Source of the DNA: Eopsaltria australis
Taxonomy: Eukaryota; Chordata; Aves; Passeriformes; Petroicidae
Reading direction: 5' to 3'
Assembly: GCA_034509425.1 (NCBI GenBank)
Contig: JAVTVJ010000829.1
Coordinates: 186,001-250,000, forward strand
DNA length: 64,000 nucleotides
The notes beneath the pieces were generated by a model. That model saw nothing but the letters and a program-made list of their open reading frames with translations, did not search any database and was not told the origin of the DNA. Position 1 is the first letter of the stretch. Each line of letters begins with the position of its first letter. This document shows positions 48,676 to 61,500 of this stretch, piece after piece. The position numbers and the translations under genes are program-made.

Positions 48676-50856
48676 AGAAAGAACTTTTCCAAAATCTGCA
48701 GTACTTTTTCTGTATTATGTCAGTCTTTTCCAAAGTAAATGCATGGAGTCTTTATAACATGATTTTGCATAATTCTAATGCTCTATAAAAGATCATACCT
48801 TCTTGCTGTGCCCTCCTGCTTAAAATCAAAGCAAAAATTCATCCCATGTATCTTACTTTGGTGACATAATTTGTCATTGCAGCTATAACTCTGTTGTCCT
48901 TCTGAAGCATCCACTTCAATTGTTATCATAATTATCAGTCTTTTTGTGCATTTTTCTCCCTGTCAAAAGTTATGGAGCTGTCAGACAATTTACTTCCCCA
49001 GCTCCTTCCCAGGCCCAGCCCTCCTGATCTTGCACAGACTGTATCTCTGTGCCTTAGGTCATTCTTTCTGTTAAATGAAGTGATTCAGGAGCAGAGCACA
49101 GTCAGCTAGCTTTGGCTATCTCAGTCCTCAAAAACCAGCTCAAAAGGCCTTGCACCCCTCAAACTCATCCTGCATCTCCCTGCCATGCTCTAGGGCCCAT
49201 AGTACATTAATGGCAGCCTGACAGAAAAGAAAATGAGAGCAGCCTGGCAGGATGGAACAAAATCCACGCATTATTCCAGATGTTTTCCTTGAGCAGAACA
49301 AAATGAACAAAGCAAGCAAGAAGTTATTTCCTGGAGCCATAAGCATACTATCCAGAGCCCGAAGGAGACACGAACCCAGTCTATAGAACAATGAGTATGA
49401 ATATAAAAGTAGGTGTGATTTGGCCTGGGAGCTAAGCACAACTCCCTAGTGCAAATGCTTTTAGCAGTGTGGACACAGCCTAGAGACAGAAGGTGTCTAT
49501 ACTCCATCATCCAAGATGTGAAGGTGTCTTGGAAATAAGGTAGAACTGTTGGCTGAGTTATCTCCCACACAAGCATTTTAAAACAGAGAAGATGACATAT
49601 GTGAAGAAATGTGCAGATTTTCTGCAAGGCCCTCAAACACCAGCAGCTTCAGAAACTGAGTCATCGCCCCCAGCGGTAGGATCTTTGGAAAAATTAATAG
49701 CAGTAATGGAAAAGTCACTTCTGACCTTGACATCATTTATTTCTTCCTGAATCCTTTATGAGAAAGCTCCAAAGGGGCTCAGGACCTTGTCTCCTCTATG
49801 CCCTCATCCAGCGAAGTCTCAGTCATGGAGATTGTTCCTGGTGGTCAATGAGAGCACCTTCTGACCCAGAAAGAGTGAAGGAGCAAATCCAGAATGAATT
49901 GTAGAGGTAGTTCTTGAGTATGTATATTACTGTTTCTTGAAGACTCAGAACAATCTCATTTCTAACCATATAAAAATAATGACAAACAGTCCTTGTGTTA
50001 CTACTTGAAATGACCAGCAGAAATGACCAGCAGTTAAAAATAGTCATTGACATTTTGCATGTCTCATTTCAAGTGCTTAACCAGGGGAAATGGATCTTGG
50101 GGTTTAATTTGAAAGCTGTGAATAATAAAACAATATTGCAGTAGTTTGAACATAAATGAGATTTTTCTGCCCTCTATAATGTTTCCATACTGGTTTAATA
50201 ACACCCGATGTCAAAAGATTTTGTATAAATAAATGGTGACATGGACATAAAAATCACAAAGTTCATTATGTTTACACCAAGTAATGCCTATGTAAAACCT
50301 ATTTATGATTCACCAAGGTAAGATTCAATAATATTCTGAACACTTAAGATATTGTAATGGATATTAATCTCCCCTCATAAAACTGTATTCATCTTTTCAG
50401 TACCTTTCTGATTATCTAGTCTTTTCACACAGGGGAAACATATAAACATATATGACCACCTGAACTAATATAGATATTCATATTAGAATGAGATGAACAC
50501 ACTGTGTTTTTCTCCTTTATACTTTTTTTATTGTCCCTGTTTGCATAGCATTAAACTCTTAGTGTGCAAAGCAACTTCATAATGCATAATCATTAAAAAA
50601 ATCAATGTTTGATGTTAAACTTCCTCTCTATATAACATCAAAATAAGTTTTAAGAAGTTTTTTTTTCATTATCAGTTTTAGGGGCTTTTATGTGATTACT
50701 TATCCTGCATAGATTTAGATCCTTAACTTTAAAAAGAACCTTTAATTTGTGTAATTCTTGTTTTGGTAAGTATGAGATCAGTGACAGAATGATTTTGTGC
50801 TCTAATATCATAGCTAATATTTTGTGCCTTTTAATGGCTTTAATTTTTCAAAGCAG
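48676..50856. other. Unique sequence without recognised genes
   Basis: Nothing identifiable. Reverse-strand open frames at 49140-49636 (99 and 121 codons, overlapping in different frames) have no known motifs and are probably chance. Confidence 0.45.
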
Positions 50857-51027
50857 TTGTATATGCAAGCAGCCTATGATGAGGGCCCTGAGTGTACCTT
50901 TCAGGAGAATTTCCCATCATTTGCCCAAACTTTATTGCACTTTGATTTATATGGGGAACCTTTCTTTGGATTCCTTCTGGAGGGAACTGAGCCAGAAGAT
51001 GCACTTCAGCAGTTAACAGGCATTTAG

Positions 51028-54000
51028 TCCATGGGAGCAGACCTGAGCTACTCAGAAACAAATTTCCTGCGGCATAGGTCCAGTCTCTCTGTATAGAGCT
51101 GCTGCTCCTAACACACACCCACACCCACACACCCACACACAACTTGTCAGCCTTAGCCAGTGACTCAGTGTCACATTTTAACACTATATACTTCATGTGA
51201 TATAATTCTGAACCAAATCATTGTTCTCCCTTGTGTATGTCCCTGTGACGAACAACTCTTTGGCACTTCAGCCTGAAGTGACAGTACTTCAGTTTTGCTT
51301 TACCGTAAGTAATTTTCTACAGTGTAGAATGGATAAAATATAAGGATAGCAATCCTTTTATGAGCCAAGATGCCAGAATTCAACCTTCATTTTCCTTTGG
51401 GTCAAGTATTTTTTTCGCTTGTATGCCAAAATAACTCATTTTATAACATCATGATAAATATTTGCAATGCATTCACACTTCTACCTGAACTTCTGAAACA
51501 CTTTGCTTCCCTCTGATATCCCACCAGTAGGGAAATATACTGCCACTTGTGCTGACTGCATTTGTGTTCTCTCCTGTGAGGACTCAGATCACTCCAAATG
51601 TGGCACACTGCAGCACAAATTCTGTCTCTCCTTAAAGTAGTTGATCCCTGAAATCTAATTCTGCCAGCTGACACCCTTTTTTCCTATGGTATGCATTTTT
51701 ACTGCAATGGAAAAATGTGCAGTGCTGAATTTTGACAATATGGAGAAATATTTATCCCACAAGTGGCTTCCTTTGGCATTTCAGGTTGCAATATATCTCA
51801 TTTGATTTCTTCTGCACCATGTGATGGACAATATGAAAATTGATTCTTGAGGTTCAGCATGGTAGCATTTTGCTGCAGACAAGCTTGACAAAGACTGTGT
51901 TATTACTTTTAGCTTAATTAGACTATTAAAATGATTCATGTGCAGTACTTCAATCACTCATTATTTTGTCTCACTGTTTTCTTTGATTGATTAAATGTCT
52001 AGTATTTCAAAATGTTACATTTTAGGCCTACCATTTATTTTGACTACAATTCATTGTTAGAACTGATCATTTCATAAATATTTATTGAGCAAGCTGCTCA
52101 GAATTCACCAGGTTGGATGGTAGTAGTTTTGCATAACTCTGCTTCCAGAGAATAAAGAGAAATTTACAGTTAATTTCGTTGGGAAAGAATAGGACAAGCC
52201 TAATAAGTTCTTTTATATATCATGATGGTTTTGCCCAACAAAATGCAAGTAAAGAACTCCCTTGGAAAACTGTTGTCTTAGAGTCCCATTATATGGACAA
52301 AGAAAGAAGAGAGAATACATTGAGACTCCTGTGGAAAGAACTCTGCAGGATCTGCTCCTGGAGTCCCTGCAATGTATAATAAAAACGTGTCCATAGGCTC
52401 TGTGAAATCAACTTGTTTAATTACACTAATAATAGGAAGTAAGGGTATAATGCTGAAGTGCTGCAAGGCTCAAGATTTCTTTTCATATAAGTCCTTCTCT
52501 AGGGAAGAAGAATATAATTAAAACCTCAGTTTTTACAGAAAGTATGGAGATCCGAAGAAACATGGGATTTTGAAGGAAAGTCATTATTCTTGATCAAAGT
52601 TATTTGATAGAAAATGACAGTCTTCCTTTGCTAAATGCGCCTGCTTACGATGTATGAAAAATGACTGTATTAACTTTTACTATGCCATCTTGGCTTAAAA
52701 GACAATTTCTGTCTGTGTTGCTTGTGATTAAATATTCTAAAATATTACTCTTGGAGGTAGATAATATTCAGTCTTAGGTTACAATAGTATGTATTCTATC
52801 ACCATCTTCATAAGCTGTTAAAACCAGGTGGGGCAGTGTGCCTCGTTCCTCTCATGACTCATCCCTGATAACTCCAGGGGACATAATCTGTTAATGGGCC
52901 ATTGAGTCCCACTGATAAACTCCATCATCCCATTGTGAGATGCTCTGCCCAGGGGGAGGAACCAAGCATCCCTATCTGGGTATAAACTGGGATTTGAAAC
53001 CCCACAATTCAGCTTTTCCACTGGATTCCCAGAGGAAGATCAGACCCTTCTACACCACCACTGAACTTTCAGAAGAGAACTACACCTTTCCACAGGAATT
53101 GTGTGTTCCACTGGGAACATTTTAATGACTGCTGTCATAGTATCAGCCTTACTTGAAAAGGCAATAAGTCATCAGCGACGATGACATCTACTGTCCTTTG
53201 GGAAGTTTGGTCTTCAAGAGATGGCCTTCACCAGGTGTTTGCTGAGGTAGGCTATAAATATCCAATGGGCTCAGTGGATCTTTCGAAAGGGAAATGTGGC
53301 CTAGAGCTTTTCTGCACTTCACAAAACGTGAATGAACGTTCTTGAAGATTAGCCCCAAGAACATATCTTTGAATTTACCCTGAAGCAGAAGTGGCATTAA
53401 TTGAAATGATAATATTTGCATGTGAGTCCTCAAGGAGAGTAATTTCTAGCCATGAGTCCTCCCCGGAGGCTCTGGAACAAGAAGGATTAAATTAAGAACT
53501 TGAAAATGACAATAGTATGAAGCTAGACTAGATTATACCAGAAATATGAGCTAAACATTGCAAACATCACGTGAGAACTGCCTGTGAGCAGTCTGAAGAT
53601 CCTCGGTTCCGAGGCAGCACGCAGAGAAGTATCTGCTTATTTGTTCCGTTATGAAAGTGACACAGTTAGCTTAAAGCTATCTATAATAACACTTGTGTAA
53701 CTACAGTGTAAGCATACACTTTGATAGGAAGCCAGAAAGAGTTTTTAAATGAAGGAATTATCATAATTTTGATAGTGCTTTGAAGTGTTTCTCTGATCAG
53801 GCGGCACTGCTCTTCCCATGAGATCACTAACCACAGAAATTATTGCTGCTTTGTCAAGACACTCTGGCTTGAAGAAGAGCACCACTACTCCAGAAGAGAT
53901 GCTCTGCCATTGGATTTCTTTGTCTCCATCTTTCCCAATGGAAAATGCACACAGATTTTATGGGTATCTCCCAACATTATACTGATTTCTCCCTCAGGTT

Positions 54001-55345
54001 GCTGCAGGGACCAATTAACTCCTGAGAACCACCAGTGCCAAAAATTGTGTGAGTAACAGATGAAAGTGTCAAAAAATTACTATAAGCTAAGCTGAACCAG
54101 AAAAAAAAAAGGTTAATTGCTATTTCCACAGCAGAAATATACATCAGCCACCTTTTTCACTGTGTTATTTGGCAAACTGTAGGGGTGTCTAGTCCTAAGG
54201 CTGGGAAGTCAGTGTGCAGACAGAACCAGTAGCAAGCCCAACTCCCCACAGCACCCTGTGCTCATGAAAGACATCAGTTCATCTGTCTGCACACCCTGCC
54301 AAAGGCTCACCAGCCACCAGCAGGAACTGATGGCAGGTACTGCTGGCAGGAGAGAGGAAGAAGAACCTTGAAAAGGATGGTTGTAAAGCAGCTGCTTTTC
54401 AATTCCATCTTTTGTCACAGCCTGGTTGGTGCCCTGTGCCTCTCTGAGAATACAGAGCATGAACTGCCCTCCATCACAGCCCACTTAAAGCTAAAACATC
54501 TTTTTTGCCAGCAGATGTAAATTGCAGTGGCAGCATTTTCCTTGCTTTGACTCTTCCAGAGACATTGCTTAGTGGCCTCTCCATCTTCCTTGTAAGGCAC
54601 AATGAAAATCCCTCACATTAGAAGGTATCTGGGAAGGTCAACCATCCAAGTCAATTAAACTGTGCTGCAGTCAGCACAGCCACACATAGATCTTGTACAT
54701 TCCTCTTTTTGCTAGAGTTACATTCTCCAAGGCTAAAGCTTCTGCCGGTGATCAAGCATGTGAATTATTTTCATTTTCTCCAGTGATTTCTATTGCCCAT
54801 TCTGAGAAAATATATTACTTTTGGTTCAAGCTCTGGGTAGAGTGTTTTAGATCACAAATCTTTTACAACAATATTTTGAAACATTAATGCTAAATACTGA
54901 ATTATTACAAAAATAAATATAGGGAATATAATTACAAACACTGTCAGGATGTTATTGACTTCACTCACCACACACCTGTCAGCCCCAACTCCATCATGAA
55001 TAAGAAATCTCCAGGGTAGCAGCTATTCATCTATCCATCAATTTTCATATCTTCTCTTAGCTTTCAAGTTAGAAAAAGCAGCATTAGCATCAACTGATAA
55101 AGACATCATGATGATGACGGATGGAGTTCTGGAAACTTACACTGGGAATTATACTGATCTCAGAGATTTACATAAATTTAGTAAAAAGGTTGTATTCAGC
55201 CTGGTGGACCCAATGTCTTGATTTGCCTCACCAAAGGAATCTCGCTGAACTATGCAGCCATTTAGCAGATGATATGGTAATTTAAGTAGTGTCAGCAAGG
55301 CATCTTGGCAGTCTTCACCGACTCACAGTTTGTAAATTTTTGCAG
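51028..55345. other. Unique sequence without recognised genes, with a CA microsatellite
   Basis: Contains the CA/CACACCC repeat at 51110-51143 and otherwise unique sequence with many short, mutually overlapping open frames. None shows a recognisable domain or paired splice sites. Confidence 0.45.
51110..51143. repeat. (CACACCC)n / (CA)n microsatellite
   Basis: ACACACACCC followed by ACACCCACAC and ACCCACACAC, about 34 bp of interrupted CA repeat with CCC inserts every few units. It is likely to be length-polymorphic. Confidence 0.85.
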
Positions 55346-55503
55346 AGGTACTGTTACTGCACCCAGGAACGTCCACAAGAAGGCTGTACAAAGCTGGTAG
55401 GCAGAAATATGATTTTTATTCAACCTACTGATGGATTTGGAGAAAATACCTACAAATTCAGTCACAAAATCCCTTCTTTAGTTTTGAAACAGAACTGCTA
55501 CAG

Positions 55504-56119
55504 GTAAGTTTAAATTGCTGCTTAACTGTGTTACTCAGTGAGACTGGGACAAAAGAGCAGCTTGTACCTGTGGGAGAGAAAGGAGTACCAGCCACTCAAT
55601 CTCTGCACTCAGAACAGTGCAGTCCTTAAGCTGGCAAACCGATTACAGAGGGGGATAAAAAAACCAAAACAGGTAGAGTCAGGCTGTGAGCTGGACTGGA
55701 GGGACCACAGTACTGCACTGTGTCAGCAAATGTGCCTCAGAAATCTGGGGATCCCATTAAATGCTTCAAGGACCAGTTGTGCCCGTCTTGCACTGAGTGC
55801 ATCCTTTTGGAGAACACTTTGCACGAACATAAAGAGGATGGGGTAGTGTTAACCTTCTGTTTCAAGGTCAGTATTAGTGACAGCTGGATAACAACCTCAT
55901 CAGTGACAGCCTTGCCAAGACACAAGGAAATCTTAGCAGACATGAGCTGGAAATGGCCATTAAGAGTGGTACATAGCAAATCATCCCGTCTATCACAGCA
56001 TGTTAAAACTAGAAAAATTTGAATTCACAAACCAACTTCTACCAAAGACTCTCTGAACTTTTTCCCACCTTTCAACACTCAGATCTCCCAATATCCCTTG
56101 GGGGTAAAGTATAATTATG
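55504..56119. other. Less AT-rich stretch with overlapping open frames
   Basis: Follows the exon-like segment ending at 55503. Plus-strand frames at 55538-55846 (102 codons) and 55720-56022 (100 codons, with a small cysteine cluster KCFKDQLCPSCTEC) overlap in different frames, so at most one could be real. Neither resembles a family I know. Confidence 0.35.
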
Positions 56120-56225
56120 CAAAGGCTAAATGACTTGCATTCTGCTAGGGATAAATGATTTGCCTAAAGACAAAGAGCAAATCAGTGGCTTTGATTTATA
56201 GCTCTGCTTTGGCCTGACTGCAAGG
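56120..56225 (+). repeat. Ancient MIR-type SINE core
   Basis: TAAATGATTTGCCTAAAGAC followed by AAAGAGCAAATCAGTGGC (56151-56188) matches the conserved core of MIR-type SINEs, where 'TAAGTGACTTGCCCAAGGTC' is followed by 'ACACAGCAAGTCAGTGGC', at about 30 of 38 positions. The flanks fade on both sides; a weaker GGCTAAATGACTTGC (about 56124-56138) just upstream looks like a partial repeat of the core. MIR relatives of this kind predate the mammal-reptile split and survive in birds as rare, very old copies. Limits are approximate. Confidence 0.55.
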
Positions 56226-58244
56226 GAAGACTTTTCTGGATTTGCATAGAGTCCCACTAAAGTCTCCAGCCCCACCAGAAAGAACCAGTGTAGGATCAGA
56301 ATCCAGCAGAGTCTCAGTAGTCAGTTTAGGAGAAAGTAGTCACCTTTTTTCTTGCCCAAAGTTCTGTTTGTGGAGAAACGCCTGCAATGTCTTTGCATTA
56401 AGCATTTGACAGGAAAATTAAAAGAATATAATAAGAATACTAAAATGTGATAATGTATGTTTATATGCATTGCCACTCTTCTTAAAATTGTGTTTGAGCA
56501 ATCTAGCTCTAATATTTCTTGTTTCTGTAGAACTCTTTACTAGCTAATTTTGCAAGTGTGTCTGATCAGGCTCATTTAATTCATCATTTTTGTTTGACTC
56601 ATTAATCTCTGCCTCTCCTTTGAAAGATAATCTGCATTTAATGGCTATGTTATGTAATATGCAGCAAGTCAGGAATATCTTGCACACTTTCAGAGGGCAA
56701 TATTGCAATGTGTTGCCAGATTTATCTATGCATCAAGATCTCATTTTTAAGATGCTCAAAGTGCTTTCAATTACCAATGGGGTGAGGTTCTGAGCACTGC
56801 TGTAATTTGTTCCTGGGAAAGTCTGAGGTTTAGAAATCAGTCATGTAAGAGTGTTTCAAAGTATAGCCACAATCACACATGAACAAGAAGGTAAAGACGG
56901 GAATAAATTAAAATTAATTTATAATCTCTATATTTTCTTATCAATACTTACCCCAAAGCTATCCCTTCTGGTAATCACGACATTAAGACTGATCATGGGC
57001 TAATCTTGGGCTCTGACAGCAAGGACAGTAAGCCCAGATCCTTCTGTTCCCCATGTTTCTTGCACCTCCCAGTAAGGACAGGTCGATCTTTGCAACTCTG
57101 CCATAAGCAGGTAGGTACAATCCATTCCCAGTGGCAGATGTCAATCTAGACACCTTTTAGCTAGCAAGTGAAGGTGGTTGATGTTCTTTGAATATCTTTT
57201 AAAGACACAAACTGACAGCAGATGGGGAAATTTAAAGATGACTGGGCAGTAAATCTGACCCACTATTGATTTTGATTCACCTTTTGTAGTGTTTTTTAGA
57301 CTGGAAAGGCAATAGAAGCTCTGAGCAGGTGGATACTTACCTGGGTATGGCATTCCATTTTTTACCTTTGTCCCATTATTCTTCCTAGAAGATTCACCCC
57401 CTCCATTCTATGAAAATTGTGACAGCTGAGCTATGGACATTTCTCCCTTGCCCTTCTTATTGGCTCTAAAGACCCATGTTATAGTTGATGTAAGGATTCA
57501 AATATTAAACACATAAATGATCAAAGTACTTCTAGATAACTTTGCAAATACTTTTACTATAGGTATTAGGATTCGTCTTGACTTCAGATATAATCATAGA
57601 AACTTCCTCTCCTTTACTGCATTTAGGTTACCTACAGGCTGTTTTAGTGATTTCTCAATTATCTTATAACTACGTACAAATACATAGACACATTTTATTT
57701 TTATAATCTCTTTGCCAAGGACTGAATTTCATTAACAAGTTGAGACATCTCACTGGAGGAATCAATTACCATCTCTTTAAATCTTGTTTTATTTCTCATC
57801 CTGAATTCATTCCTATTTCTTAAATTCTTTCTGAGAATGAAAAACTATATCCAACTGTAGTCAAACTAAAATTGGTAGACAAAGATTCCTTGCTCAGTGA
57901 AATTGTGCATTACAGTGTGATCCTATAACGGTACTTGCTCATTTTGCTACTACAACTCATTGCAAACTTGCACCTTCTTTGCTCTGACAGTTCCTCTAGA
58001 CTATGTTGGTCTGATACTATTTACGTTTTTCCATTCTACTGAACAACTAAGTAACTGAGCTTGTGAATGACTTTTCCCAGGAGAATTAGCCTGAAATTAG
58101 AGGTGAATCTTAACTCCTGTCCACTACAAAATTCTTTACTCAGGGTCTCATAAATTTTCCCCATTCTCACAGTTGTTAACAAGTCCCCCACACGGTACAT
58201 TTTACATTTCATTAGGAGGCTGCTTTTCCCTTCCTTTCTGAGAA
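56226..58244. other. AT-rich sequence without recognised genes
   Basis: No exon or repeat identified. It may include further, unrecognisable parts of the old LINE whose reverse-transcriptase segment starts at 58245, but I could not find the FADD catalytic motif expected downstream of NIFIND. Confidence 0.4.
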
Positions 58245-58550
58245 ATCATTAATGAAGATATTAAAATTTGAGCAATCCCAGACATCCTTTAGATATATCA
58301 CCCAAGTCTTGCAGATTGCCACTCCTCATTATCTTTCATTAACAGCTTTTCAGACAACTTCACTCTATGTGAACAAGTTTGTTTCCTGGTCAATTTGAAT
58401 TCATTTGGAAAGCTGCTGTCAAATGTTTCATGAAAATCTAAATAACTGACAACTACTGGTCTGAATTCATCCAATAGTCTTGCAATTTCATAAAAAAAGA
58501 GCAATCATTCAGTTTATCACGCAAGATCTGTACTTGGTAAATTCATGCTA
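58245..58550 (-). mobile_element. Old CR1/L3-clade LINE, reverse-transcriptase domain remnant
   Basis: On the minus strand three conserved reverse-transcriptase segments appear in the right order and at about the right spacing. HEFTKYRSCVIN (58547 down to 58512) corresponds to 'HGFVKGRSCLTN'. ARLLDEFRPVVVSYLDF, then HETFD (about 58480-58418), corresponds to 'GLLDEGRAVDVVYLDFSKAFD'. NFNIFINDF (about 58265-58239) corresponds to 'LFNIFINDL'. The first and last lie in one frame and the middle in another, so at least two frameshifts separate them and the gene is long dead. YLDF carries the first catalytic aspartate of the polymerase; the FADD motif was not found. It is much more decayed than the three CR1 3' ends and represents an older insertion. 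Limits beyond these motifs are unknown. Confidence 0.65.
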
Positions 58551-61500
58551 CTTAATGCTCTTGCTTTCATTATCCTCCCCAACTCCAGAAATGCCTTTTT
58601 TCTCCAACACCTTCTATTTAGCAACCTGATGATCAATATTAGAGTTATTAAAGGGCAACACTCTGGCTGCCTAAGTATACATAATTGCTGTTTATTGCCA
58701 CCCCCAATTTTCTGAAGCCCTGTAGCAGGTAATAATTGTTCCATTTCTATTCTGCCACTTGTCTACCATGTTTCTAACAATGGTTTGAAATATGTGTAGA
58801 GGCTGTGCAGCCTAAAGCTGCTTTTTGCTTGGTCAAAGGCAATAATTTATCTTTATACATAATTTCCAGATTATTGACACTGCAGTGTTCCACTTCCGTA
58901 TTTCTCTCTCAGTATATTTCTTCACTAAGTACTCAGCTGCCTGGTGCCCTTTTCCTGTACCAGATTAAAGTTACATGCTAATCCATTTTAGTCCAATGCC
59001 TTTATCACAATCAAGAGCATTTCTTTTACTTGTTTTATATTCCTACAATCTGTATTTTTTCTTTCTTTTTTTCTACAGCTTATTCATAACTTATTGCCAC
59101 TTGGCTGCACTATAAAGAAATTTAGTTTATGTTTGCCACTACATAGTGCTTAAATACTACCTACTTCTGTTTTTATGACACCAGTCATTACAAACTGAAA
59201 TGACCTGTACAATATTAAGGATTTTCTGTATCAGACAACATCTTCCCTACCATGGCATCAAAGAAGCACAAAATAATTATATTATTCATGAATGAAGCAA
59301 ACCAGAGCCTTGCTCAGTGACTGCATCTGCTCTCTGCCCTTGGAGCACTCCAGGAGTTACACTAGTTTTAGCCAGAAGCACTACTCCATGTCGATTCTTG
59401 AGTAATATCATCAGTAGACAGTCAAACCCTAAATACATACTAATTAAGTGAACAAAAGCAAGTATTTCACGTAATGGTGTGGAAAGAAGAACCTAGGTTT
59501 AAATCAGACTAAAACAAAGAATCAGTTTTTCAACTCCACAGCAATTATCCACTCCAGAGGATTGTCATCTATCAGAACAGACAGTGTCTATTTTCAAACA
59601 TATTTTGATTGGGATTTATTGCTTTCTAGCTAGCACAAGTGACAGAGCTCTATGAAAAAAATCCAAAAGTCCTGCTGAGGCTCCCTTAGTTTGATGGTTG
59701 CTTTTTTACATTCAGGTTCTGTCCAATTCCCTGAGTTGGGCTTCAATTATTAATTTAATTTACAGTAAATGGAGTTCATTTTTCCCACAAGCTCATCTTT
59801 CACTTCAGGTTATGCCTTAACATTCCCTACATACATGATCCTACTACCAAAATTTATTATATTCAGCATTTCTATCTGCCTTACTGTATTAGTTGCATAT
59901 TTTATGACGAGGTTTGTTGGTATTTTTTCACCATGTTGACTAAGGGATCCTCAACAGCCAGCTCAGATGCAGGCTGATCTGTCTAGTAGACAACTAAACT
60001 TAGCAAGTCTGACGTACACTGTAGGAACCAGGCTCTTTGGAAATAGTACATTGCACTGCTTTGTCTCAGCTGTTCAAACCTCTCTAGCTCTGCCAAAATA
60101 AGACTGGATAGTACATTAATTGAATCATTACTTCGAGGACACATGGAAGTGCCAGCTGTGCTGTGCTTTCAGGCCACTGAATACAACTTCTCCACCACCA
60201 ACTCTGATACAAATTCGAAGTTGTTAGCACAATGCAGAGTAAGTCAATATACTGACTTATTAAGAAGACAAAGTCAATCTTGCCCAACTGAAAGTGAGTC
60301 AGCTTTGTTTATTTGAGTTTATCCACTTGGCTGTACATACCTGCACTTAGTTAGCTTAAGTTTGTAGAGCAAATTATCATGATGCATTTCCCTTAATCCC
60401 TTCATTTTAGAAAATCTTTGTTTACACCAATTTCTCAAATGTAGCTTCCATATCAGAAGCTGCAAGTTTAATATATGTAGGGAGGAAGTAGTAGAATTCT
60501 GTCCTTTTATAAACCCAGACAAATTACTTAGACACTTAAAATATGTAGCACCATTTTATACCCAATTATAAAGTACAATTGCTGAATATAAGTGAAATGC
60601 TTTTAAAGTTGCAATTGCATTTGCACATGTAATTTTAAAAATATGACTTTCATTTTCCCACTTACTATGTGTGTAATTTTGATTACTTAGCCTCCATAGA
60701 AATTCCATGCAGCTATATCAACGAAATATTTACCCATGTTAATTTATTGTGCACACAAAAATAGCAAAATGCAAACTCCATCCATGCCTTTGAAGATTTT
60801 ATATTAGGCAAGGTCACAGAAGAATGAATTATGTACAGACAGATGCAGAGAGAGCTATTATGGACCATGATCCTGATATTTTGTCCTTACTTTTTTATTC
60901 ATCTGACTATTTTTCCCAGGTTTAACTAGAAGTAACTGAAAAATATACTCTACAATAAGAAGATTTAAAAAGAACAAAAAAATTCCTGAGTCAACCATTT
61001 ATCTCCTACTGAACTGTGTGAACTAATCTCAGTTCAAGCAAGAGCTCCCCTAAGCAGTTCATATATTTTAATACGGTACAAGTACTCTGGATACATGGCA
61101 CAGTTTATGGCTTAATTGGGTTTAAAACTAAAGGGAAAAATCTGCAACTGCAGAGAACACTGGGTGAAATCCTAACCCAGGCTTCTGGCTCACCAGCCTA
61201 AACCAGGCACAGTAAGGCACTAACGAAGTCTTGATCTTTTTGCTGCTTCCCAAACCCTTCACATTTAGCTGTGACTGTCAACCAGCATTTATCTTAAGCA
61301 GAAATGACATCTTACAGCTGATGGTACGGGAGAAATATTTTAAAGTGCATGTTTCATTAATCTTGGCCAGTGAAAATATTCAGTGCTCTCCTATCATGGT
61401 GGTTCCACTAGAGATTACTATACTGCGTATCATTAACTGGACCTGTTGGTGTGAGATAACCCTCTGAAGATAATTTTTAGTCTTTTCATTCAGAATTTAG

